Positions 27,716 through 37,045 of a stretch of DNA of 64,000 nucleotides are shown in pieces. The notes under the pieces are model-generated. The model saw only the letters and a program-made list of their open reading frames with translations, ran no database searches and was not told where the DNA came from. The translations under genes were made by a program, and so were the position numbers. Positions within the stretch are counted from its first letter, which is position 1; every line of letters begins with the position of its first letter. This stretch comes from Cardinalis cardinalis (lineage: Eukaryota > Chordata > Aves > Passeriformes > Cardinalidae): the NCBI GenBank assembly GCA_014549065.1, contig JACDOX010000034.1, forward strand, positions 5,713,065-5,777,064, read 5' to 3'.

Positions 27716-28207
27716 TGGAACTACAGACCATTCAGCCTTACCTTAGTCTCTGGGAAGGTTATGGATTAGCTAATGCTGGATACTATTTCCAGTCACATAA
27801 AGGACAAGAAAATCATCAGGAATAGTCAGCAGAGCTTCCTGAAAGGGAGGTCATGCTTAACCAGCTTGATAAACTTGTATGATGAAATGACTGACCTTGC
27901 AGAAGTGAGGAGAGCAGTGGCAATTTTCTACCTGTACTTCAGTAACACGTGCACAGCCTCATAGATAAACTGCTTATGTATGGGCTGGATGGAAAGACTT
28001 TGGGATGAAATAAAAACTGACAGAATGTCCAGACCATTGTGGTGGTGATCTCTGGTGCAATATTTAATTGGAGGCCAGAGACTGGTGGTGTACTCCAGGG
28101 GTCAATACTGTGTCCAGTTCATTTTAATACTTTAATTAATGATTATATGATAATATTTTCATCAAGTTTGCAAGCNACACAGGAAGAGTGGCTGTTATAC
28201 CACAGGG
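27716..28207 (+). pseudogene. Dead CR1 LINE reverse-transcriptase fragment, sense
   Basis: Translation in the frame of 27,719 gives NYRPFSLTLVSGKVMD, a stop, then a continuous run with IKDKKIIRNSQQ and GRSCLTSLINLYDEMT. After a frame change near 28,000 it reads VVISG...NWRPETGGVLQGSIL. In CR1-type enzymes these correspond to the blocks around NYRP, the KGKSCLTNL...YDEMTGL region and SGVPQGSILGPVLFN. The first catalytic Asp position (usually LDF) reads LYF here. The FADD box at about 28,165-28,180 reads F-A-S-X, so the active site is lost. A stop, a frameshift and loss of the downstream 3' end all mark it as inactive. The element normally nicks DNA and copies its own RNA. This piece encodes about the middle of that ORF only. 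Confidence 0.88.
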
Positions 28208-28572
28208 TCATAGAATATCCTGAGTTGGAAGGAACCCATAAGGATCATCGAAATCCAATTCTGCTCCCTGCACAGGACACCCTAAGAATTACAGCATGTG
28301 CCTGAGAGTATTGTCCAAACACTTTTTGATCTCTGTCAGTCTTGATGATGTGACCACATTCCTTGGGAACCATCTCTTGTGCCCAACCACCCTCTGGGTG
28401 AGGAAGAATCTTTTCCTAATATCCAAACTAAACCTCCCCAGAGACACAANTTCATGCTGTTCCCTTAGATCCTATCACTGAACACCAGAGAAGAGATCAG
28501 TGCCTGCCTCTCCATTCCCCCTCTTGAGGAAGCTGCAGACCGTGGTGAAGTCTCCTCTCAAACTCCTCTTCA
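28208..28572 (-). mobile_element. CR1 LINE 3' fragment, antisense
   Basis: Read on the plus strand it starts TCATAGAAT and continues GAGTTGGAAGGAACCCATAA, GGATCATCGAAATCCAATTC, CTGGGTGAGGAAGAATCTTT and AGCTGCAGACCGTGGTGAAG. This is the reverse complement of the avian CR1 3' end including the octamer-like tail. The element therefore points leftward, with its 3' end at 28,208 and a 5' truncation near 28,572. Its 3' terminus abuts the broken end of the sense CR1 fragment. Divergence is moderate, and the overlapping short open frames are not genes. Confidence 0.9.
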
Positions 28573-28699
28573 TGAAAATGCATATAAGATTATTTTCAGA
28601 AATAAGGGAATATTTCTTTATACTGAAGGAGTAGTATTTTTCTTTTAAACAAAGGAAACTACCATGCACCAGAAAAAATATTACTTTCAAATTGTACTT

Positions 28700-28795
28700 C
28701 CTTGACAGTGAGGGCACTGGGCATGCACGAAGTCTTGGGAGGGGACATGTCCAGGAGAGCGGACAACAATCAAGGCAGTAAAAGATTCAACTTGT
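28700..28795 (+). mobile_element. Short ERV LTR fragment, sense
   Basis: The core GGGCACTGGGCATGCACGAA followed by GGGAGGGGACATGTCCAGGA corresponds to the central part of the LTR type seen complete at about 29.5-30.0 kb, but in the opposite orientation. Positions 28,704-28,770 pair as an inverted copy with 29,776-29,842, with few mismatches. The ends of the LTR are missing, so this is an internal scrap. Confidence 0.65.
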
Positions 28796-29469
28796 GACTT
28801 CTTTTTGGATTTTGCACAGAACTTTTGCACTGTTGCTCCTAGCATTCCTTGAAAAGGCCTGGAGTAATAAATATCTTTAAAAATTATCAGATAAGTTAGA
28901 AACATTACCAAGAAAAGATTGTAGTAGCATCTATCCTACTCAAGAAGTGAGTGAAATAAAGCAAATCCCATGATCCTTTTCACTGCCAGTATACTGAGGT
29001 ATTCACCAGCAATTTACCTGAGTTATAGGACAAAGCACATAGGCATTTTTTTTGGCCCATTTATCCCTAAAAAAGGACTTCAGGCCAGAACTGGCCACAA
29101 ACCAGATATCATTTTGCCCTGAGATTATTTTGGAGAAAACAAAACACTGATTGTGATGTCATCCTGAAATCACCAGACATGTGTGCTATTAAAAGTCCAG
29201 CAGAGGTAAAAACTATGAATTTTCAATGTAAAACTATTCATAAGCTTAACCTGTTTGATAAATGAGCTGTAATAGCACTCCTTGTCAATTGTGTGTCATG
29301 NCTATTTTTAAATTAGTTTATATTGCTGCATTAGCAAATTAAATATAAAATTATACTGGGTTTGCGCTTTCATGCATGGAACAAATATGTGGTATAGATA
29401 CAAAAATCCAGTTCAAAATAAATAATTATTATTATTGGTTTTATTATTACCCTCCTCTACTGTATTCAG
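28796..29469. other. Non-coding stretch between two LTR fragments, no gene seen
   Basis: The sequence is AT-rich with no open frame of interest and no recognised repeat. A degenerate extension of the flanking LTR pieces cannot be excluded at either edge. Confidence 0.5.
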
Positions 29470-30018
29470 GNTTTTTTTCTTAAATCCTAAATAATCATTC
29501 CAAAGGGTAAAAATGAGAAAAATAATGTGTTGAGATAAAGACAGTTTAATAGGTNAAAAAAAAAATTGTGCATGCNAGTAAAGCAAAAGAAGGAATTCAT
29601 TCACCACATCTCATGAACAGGTGCTCAGACACCTCCAGGACAACCGGGGTTCCACTGTGCTTAACAGTGACTCAGGAAGACAAACTTCATCACTCTGAAT
29701 GCCCTCCCCTCCCTCCTTCCTCCACCTCTACATGCCGAGCATGATGCCATATGACATGGAATATCCTTTGCGTCAATTGTTGTCAGCTCTCCTGGACATG
29801 TCCCCTCCTGAGACTGAGCGCAGGCCCAGTGCCCTCACTGCCTTCTTTCCAAAGCAGTACAGGAAATAGAAGAACCCTTGACTCTATGTTAGCTCNGCTC
29901 AGCACTAACTAAAACTTCTGTTATCAACCCTGTTTTCACCACAGGTGCAAAACACAGCCCAACACTGTCTACAATGAAGAAATTAATTCTATCCTCACAA
30001 AAAAACCAAAACAGTGCA
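29470..30018 (-). mobile_element. Solo ERV LTR, antisense, near full length
   Basis: The reverse complement reads as an LTR beginning near 30,018 with a degraded TG...TTTTGG...GATAGAATTAATTTC start. It continues with AACACAG-like and GGACATGTCC blocks, TCATGCTCGGCATG, then a GTTTGTCTTCCTGAGTCACT block and GGTGAATGAATTCC. Near the end ACCTATTAAACTGTCTTTAT retains an ATTAAA poly(A) signal (complement of 29,545-29,550). The TATA position is degraded. The last part of the LTR (left end) is too decayed to place exactly. No internal retroviral genes flank it, so it is a solo LTR. The type is common in neoavian genomes and family naming needs a library search. Confidence 0.82.
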
Positions 30019-30205
30019 ATCAGCTGAGAATATATTTTTTCAGTGTTCCCCAGGATTAGCAAAGGCAAAGTAGGNAAAAATTTACAGTAGGAACTCATTC
30101 AGCACAGTATGATGAGATCAGTATATCGAAGTGTTAGATCAGATTCCTACAAGACACATATGGCCCATGGAGTTTACCATGGGTAGGTTAGTCTGNACTG
30201 AACAT
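30019..30205. other. Short unique spacer between LTR and CR1
   Basis: No feature is recognised. It separates the antisense LTR from the antisense CR1 fragment. Confidence 0.6.
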
Positions 30206-30460
30206 TCATAGAATCATAGAATGATTTGAGTTGNAAGGGACCTTAAAGACCACCTAATTCCAACACATCTGCCATGGGCAGGGATGCAACTCACTNGATC
30301 AGGTTGCCCAGAGCCCTGTCAAGCCTGGCCTTGAACACTTGCAAAAATCAGACATCCATCACCTCTTTGGACAACCTGTTCCAGTGCTTTACTACCTTCT
30401 GAGTTAAGAATTTCTTCCTAACATCTAGTCTAAACCTGCCTTCCTTCAGTTTAAAATCAC
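30206..30460 (-). mobile_element. CR1 LINE 3' fragment, antisense, with octamer tail
   Basis: The plus strand starts TCATAGAATCATAGAATG, two copies of the CR1 terminal octamer in reverse complement. It continues with GGGACCTTAAAGACCACCTA, CTGCCATGGGCAGGGATGCA, AGGTTGCCCAGAGCCCTGTC and TTCAGTTTAAAATCAC. On the minus strand the end of the CR1 ORF2 product is readable (KLKEGRFRLDVRKKFL, then VVKHWNRLSKEVMDV), matching the known C-terminal block of avian CR1. It is 5'-truncated at about 30,460. It is better preserved than the CR1 pieces at 10.3 and 55.1 kb. Confidence 0.95.
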
Positions 30461-30609
30461 TTTCAGGAGCTGGAGAGCCTGTGCTACACTGTCCTTGAAA
30501 TATGTTTAGTGCATACCAAAACCACACTGTAGATCTCGTGTAAACACAGAGAAGAAGGAAGGTCAAGGTACCTACATCAAAACTGCACTGGACATTTGAA
30601 TCAAAATGT
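30461..30609. other. Short unique spacer
   Basis: Sequence between the CR1 truncation point and the TTCC tract shows no recognised feature. Confidence 0.6.
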
Positions 30610-30702
30610 CTTCCTTCCTTCCTTCCTTCCTTCCTTCCTTCCTTCCTTCCTTCCTTCCTTCCTTCCTTCCTTCCTTCCTTCCTTCCTTCCTTCCTTCCTT
30701 CC
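30610..30702. repeat. (TTCC)n microsatellite, about 23 units
   Basis: An essentially uninterrupted CTTC/TTCC tetranucleotide tract of roughly 92 bases. It ends in CCTCTGTTTCCCC, and a looser pyrimidine run follows to about 30,738. On the minus strand it reads GGAA repeats and creates the artefactual glycine-arginine-lysine-glutamate repeat in two overlapping open frames. All-purine/all-pyrimidine tracts of this length can adopt triplex structures and are hard to assemble, so the true length is uncertain. Confidence 0.97.
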
Positions 30703-33700
30703 TCTGTTTCCCCTCCCACTTTTCCCTTCCCTTTTCCTCTCCTGAACAGGAAATTAAATGTCTCATAATTGCTTGACATTACACAAAAAAGAGAATTATT
30801 TCCTGAGTAGCTGAGGTGCTGTAATGGAACATTGTGTAATGTTTAACAATAATCTATGTTTATAACACTTTCTTGTACAACAAGTTGAGTCACATTAGCA
30901 GACAGGAGTGAAGACTGCATGTATTCATTAAAAGAATTAAAGCAGCAGCAGTAGCAGGTCATCTGCTCAAAATTCAAGTTAGTCCCTCTTAAAAGGACTG
31001 ATATCTTTAACCAGTTTCTTCTTTTNGAATGACAGGTTGACGGGCTTTTAAAAATGTCATCCTCTTACTCTAGATACACAAGTACAAAAAAGTCAAAATT
31101 TTTACTTGGATAAAGAAGGTAAATGAGAAATAAGTCAGATTTTGTTTTGAATATGTTTGAGGGTGGGGAAAATAATTTTCCATGTATTTGATTATTCTTG
31201 GGGAATTTTCTACTAAAGTTTGGCACAAGAACATTAAAGAAAATACGGCAGAAAGAAAAGACAATTTTATGAAAATACTCTAAAAGATGCAACAATTGAA
31301 AAATTTGTAGAAGTAATATATATATTTGGCTTATATTAATTTCAGCAGGCAAAACTGTAATGCATCTATCCTTAGACAAAGTTGTCAGAAGCTGCCTTTG
31401 CAAATTATTGTTCCATATATACATGCTTGCTCTTAATTTTAAAAGAAATATTAATCNCTCATTGTTGCATGAAATGTGCACATATCTCTTTTTCTTCTCT
31501 ATAAATGAGAAAGCAATTCGTCAACAAAATTAAAATATTTTGGATTTAAGTAGACAACATATCAGTTACAAAGGCAGCAGAATAGAAATTTGTTTAGGTG
31601 TATGCTCATGCTGGTACAAAACTAAAAAACTAAACTTACATCTGTCATTCAAGTGAAAATTAGTAATTAAAGAAAAAAGAAAAATCATAATAAAGGATTT
31701 TCTGTGCAGGTCTCTCTATAAATTCCATTAATCACCAGAAAAAAATGAACTTGGTTTTGTGAACAATTTTCATCTAAGCAAATGTAGCCATGACTCTTTG
31801 TATTAGTGAGCATTACTCTTCAATCACTATTGTTTATATAACTATGCCATTTATCATCACAAAATTCCCCCATGGTACTATATGAATTCTCAGTATTGCA
31901 ACAAGCGGTACCTAAACCACAGTATCACACCGGTTCCAAGGTAGCTGACAGCAGCTGGGAGCTGACTCAGTGAATGATCCTGTGCTCACAAAGGGGTGAC
32001 CTTTTTCTTGTCTTGAGAAAACATTTAAGGGTTTTAGAAAATAACAGAAATTTAGTATGCACATATGAAGTTAAATGGAAGCAGTTAAGAATTTCAAATG
32101 CATTCTAAACAGAGAAGTGATTATATTATTCCTTTAAAAGCAATGTAAATTTTGTACTGCTCTCTTCTATCAATCCTGCCTGAATTAGGATCTTTTAATT
32201 AGACTGGAGTTGAAGCTGTATAAGGAATGTCTTTGGGTGGAATATAACCCAAACAGATGAAAATATGACTTGCTAAAAATTACCTTCATAAATCTATATT
32301 AAGATTACTGTGACCTTTTTAATGTTTGAAGAATTTTTTTCTCTACTTACTGTAGAGTTAGCATCATATGTCTCTGTATAAATAGGACTAACTAATTAGG
32401 ACATAATGTATTTTCAGCATTGGATATGTAACTGTGAATTGAACCAAAAAACAAAGTTTTGAAGNATGGGCCTTGTTTTGACGAAGCTGTTTCCAATCTG
32501 AAAGCAGGCTTGTTTTGTCTTGTCACATTTATCCACCATCTTTCTCTCTGTCAATTGTCACTTGGGATTCTCTGAATTCATAGCACTTCTCCTTCCTTAG
32601 ATTCACTGTGGGAAGAGATGTTAAATACCCATAGCAGCATAAAACTATTTGTTTCAGATTTGAAATATGTACTTTATATCCAATCTTGTGGTTCTTTTCT
32701 CTTTCAGGATGCCTTCAGATTATTTGATTGTTAGGTAGTGGTTTTCATAATTAATGGCAGAAATTTAAGAATATGAGATGCAATTTTACATGGCTATACA
32801 TTTTGAATAAAACCTCTTGTATATTTAGACAGACATTTTTAACATTGCATTCAGTTTCCTACCTTTTATGCATTTTTAGTTCTAAGTCAAGGCTAGAAAA
32901 CAATAAACTAAAATCTCCTAAATTTTGATCCCTCAGTCACAGTCAGTCATGGTTAACACTGAATTCCTTATTTCTGTCATTAGCTAAGCCATATTGCATC
33001 ATGGTTTGTAATATGTGCAATGTACTTTTTCAGTGCAGTCTCAAAACATTTCAGGAGAAAAGAGGTAAGTCTTCAAAAATTCATTTTCCAAGTTATCCAA
33101 AAGAAACAGACTTGATTATTTTTATGAGAGCTTTTAGAAATTAATTTACACTTAGAAATGGTGACAGCCCTGACAATCACCACCAAAAAACCTGGTAGTA
33201 GGATAATTTTTAGTCTCTAAAGGGATATGCAATTAATTAGAGAAGACCCTATGTATATATCCTGTCAGTTATCTGGAATATAAGTGTTGAGGTTTAAGTC
33301 CATGGAAAACATAAAGTTTAAATAAAAAATCANTTCTGAGTTTCAAGAAATTATAGAAANTTTAACTAANCTTAGTTTTTCAGTTAGGTAAAATCTTAAT
33401 AGCTTATAATGCTATTTTTTCTTCAATTTTCTTGAAACTTTGCAAATTCTTTTGACCTAAAAACTGTCACATTAGCTGCCATAGGCAAAGTTNTGCAAAG
33501 ACAAAGAAAATGCAAGTAAAAGCAGAAAGTAACAGTTTTAAAACTGGAAACTTTGAAAGCCTAAATACAGTCCCAGTGCATTTCTACAGCAATTGTAAAT
33601 CCTTGTAGCAAACCAGGTATATTCCTTGCACATTTTTATATAAGCATCTATCTATTCATATNCCTATTATTTTCTCCTCTTTTTCCTTGTCATATAGACT

Positions 33701-36604
33701 CAAGTATTCATGATATAATAAAATGAATGTACTGTAAAATTTCTGTGGAGTTAGCTAATGAATTCATTCCTTTTAATATTTCCAGAAATAACCTAGAATT
33801 CTACTGTAATATATGCTTTCAGACAGAAATTCTGCTGAGGAAAAGCTTGAGGATATTCTTAAAAACTGAATAATATTTGGTAAAACAATGTGATGAAAAT
33901 AATACTTAAAAANATTTTAAATAAAGCATTCTACTAAATTATGAAACAAAAGTACTTCAATATAATACCTATGAAACCTAAACCAAGTAAAGCTGAAATT
34001 TGAAATGTAGATAATGAGTTTTGGAAAGCAAAGCCTTTGGAGTGAGAATTACTTCTTAAATTTCCTGTTTTGTAAAGGAGAACCTGTGTGACCTCAGGCA
34101 AATCAAGACNGGGCTGACATCTGTGGGCCTGTCACCTCCAGCTGGACTAGTGAACTACAAAGTGCAGTACTCATGTGTGGCACTGGCATCTAAGTATTTT
34201 CAGACTTCAAGACCTATTGTATGAAAACTTGGTGATTTCCATTAATTTTTCAGTTGGCGCTGTACAGTATTGAGAAGCTGGTTAGTCTTTATTTAAGCAG
34301 GGGATGCGCAGAAATGATCTCTCTTTAATCTTAATTTTTAATATAAGCCTTTCCTAAAAATCCCTGTGGATCTTTTCCCTGCTTCTGTGTTCTCCCTTAA
34401 TTTGAGCAACAAATTTTCTGAGACAACAGCTCTCTTCTTCTGGGTTCTTTAGAGCATATAATGCATCAGNCAAAATTTATAACCTAATCCCTAACATACA
34501 CTATTACAGAAGCAGGAGTCTTCGTTACTATAATGTTATCAAGTGACTAGAAATCTGTTTCTGTCTTTGGAACTTTAACTATAAAGCAGCCTTCTGTCAT
34601 AAATTATTTTTTTCCTAAAACTTATGCTAGCTATATTAAATATACCTTAAGCTGTATGTAGCTATGATCTTCCCAAAAGCCAGCAGATATCTTTGCACCC
34701 AGACATTCATATTGCATATTTACAGATCAAATGCTGTNGTGTTCCAAGATATGTAAGAAAATTTTTTTCTTGACTTTAAGGTAACTGATTTTGTTTGATC
34801 TCTCAGATAGACACATTTAATCAACAGCTCTGAACATCTTTTGCATGTTTTGATTCACGTTACTTTAAAATGAAGTGAATAGAGAAATATCAACAATAAC
34901 TGGTCCTTGACTGATAAAAAACAGGCCAGCTGAAATAGGTGTGTTTGTTCAAAATGTATTCAGGATGAGACTCCCAAAATTTTAAATTAAAATGTTGTTA
35001 GGGAATGAAAGGGAAAACAATCCAATAGAATGCTTTATAAAACTTTTTAATTGAAGAAAAGTAGAAGGACATCAACTTCCATGTAGTGGAATGTTAGTGA
35101 ATCTGATTAAAATTTGAATGTAGTCTACAAAACAAGTAATTAAGTTCAGGGTACATATCTCTAGTGTATCTCTGCACTTCATGCTATTCTTAATGTGTGT
35201 GGAAAGATTCCTTTTGCTTGTGATGAAAAATATGACAGTGTGACATTTTCTTTAATTGCAAATTCTGATGTGTTTAATAGCACAAAGTTGGCCTCCAGCT
35301 TGAGAGTTCTGTCTCTTAGAATCAATGGTTAGACTTGAGGGCACTAGCTTGGTCATCAAGATCAATATTAGAAAAAATATGTCTTGTCAAGACCTCTTGG
35401 CCCCTTATCGATTCAAATAGGGTACTGCAGAGAAATTAATAATGACATTANAGCTGTTGGCCAACACACAGAATCTTCTCTCATTGATTTCAGTATAGGT
35501 AGATGAATAACACAAAAACACAATTAACTTAGACACTGTAGGAAGACTTGCTTCAGAGCTTCCAAGGTGAAATCTGGGACTTGTGGTGGTCACATGGAAG
35601 AATTTTCAGGAATACTAAATTGAATTCATGTTTGAAAGAATGTAAACAGCTGAAACTGATTCCAGNAAAGGATTTTTACATTCCATTAAGGAAGTATATC
35701 TCATTTTGTCAGCCTGGGCAAAGCCCTCTAGTTTTTCTTAGGACTANATGAAGGTGGTTTTGTTGTGAAGGTGGTTCCCTCCCACATATTTACCCCAAAG
35801 AAATGTAATTAGTTAAATGGAGGTTTATTTTGAAAATGCCCTTATTTATCTCAGCAATCTTGCAATGTCTTCTCCTCAAATTGAAAAAGGCAGATGTCAT
35901 TCCAAAGTTGTTGTGTTAAACAAATAAACCCCTGTCATTTACTCCTACTCACCAGGAAATTTAAACTACTATTTTTGAACCTTTGGTAAATGACAAAAGA
36001 TTTTACAGAGCCTAGAAAGATCTGAGCTCTTCTTTTACTCTTAGTACTTCAAAAAGAGTTTGGAAAAAAATTTGCCCATGGGTCAGAGAGAACCTCACAG
36101 AAAACAGAAATGTCTTTTAAGATCTATTTTAATTTAGAATTTATTTTTTAGGTGTTTTATTATGCTAGTTTAAGAGGAATTACTTAAAATCGGTTAGCAA
36201 TTTTCTTCCAGCCTAATTTCCTTCATACTATGATAAATCATANGTTTAAAGGCTTGAAAGTACTTTGCTAATGTTTTAAAGGGATTAATANAAGTAATAC
36301 TTTATTACTACAATTGTAATAATTGAAAATAAGGCATAAATTTTGTTACAATCCAATTAAAATAATATTTTATGGAAACCTGCTACAACAAATGAAAAAT
36401 TCTGCACCAAAAAAGAGATAATGACAGAAGCAGAAGAGAGATGCATTTCTGCAGAGATGAAACATTGAGAGCATCAGAATGAAGGTCCAGAGGGGCAGAG
36501 GAATACATGTTGTATAGTCTGTCAGTCTCTACATGCAGACTGAAATCAGTAGAAGAAAGTTCTTCCAAGTTCTTCAAAACTCTAATCACAAGTGTGGACT
36601 AGGA
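30703..36604. other. Long AT-rich non-coding stretch, no gene seen
   Basis: The longest frame is 138 codons (31,065-31,481 minus). It is rich in F, I and L, crosses an N and has no motif I recognise. Short homopolymer runs are common. Slightly less AT-rich islands at 31,900-32,000 and 34,080-34,200 show nothing identifiable. Confidence 0.6.
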
Positions 36605-37045
36605 CCAATGCTGGGAGTGATGCCTGGAGAGGCTACCCAGAACAGAGGGTAGANAGAGCTAAACAAATAAAGTAGGTATTTATTAAAAAGGTCTTCAAAG
36701 GATACACTTTGGGCAGTACAAGTGCCTGGCCATGGCTTCACCCAAGATGGACCCCAGGTCACAAGTTTTCACACTTTAATAAGTTTTGGTCTATTTACAT
36801 ATTGGGGTTAATNGCCCAATTACATCTTTAGGTTTTGAAGTCCCATCCTTTCAGATTGCTTTCCTCAATTTACTGTTGTTTATACTTCTCGAGCCTAAAG
36901 CTGCAACTGGTGTCCTTTGTTCTCAGGCTGGAAAAGGATTGTTTTGTCTGACTAAACTGTGAGGAGAACTTGTTAACACTTTATATGAAGTTCAGAGTTA
37001 TCTACTGATGCAGTACAGAATCTGGAAAATACAAAAGCCAAAACT
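36605..37045 (-). mobile_element. Probable ERV solo LTR, antisense
   Basis: The block containing GGTCTTCAAAGGATACAC, GGGCAGTACAAGTGCCTGGC, CCAAGATGGACCCCAGGTCA, ACATATTGGGGTTAAT and CTGGAAAAGGATTGTTTTGT matches a repeat I recall from passerine genomes. On the minus strand a degraded TATA-like CTTATTAAAG (near 36,772-36,783) precedes an AATAAA (complement of 36,679-36,684) by about 90 bases. That spacing fits U3-R-U5 order. Exact TG/CA ends and a target duplication were not identified. The family is unassigned. Confidence 0.6.

Noticed and set aside
30348..30779. 143-codon and 64-codon minus frames with repeated Gly-Arg-Lys-Glu units
   Set aside because: The repeat is a translation of the TTCC microsatellite and the remainder is the antisense CR1 end.
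31065..31481. 138-codon minus frame rich in F, I and L
   Set aside because: The composition simply reflects A/T-rich DNA. It crosses an N and resembles no known membrane protein.
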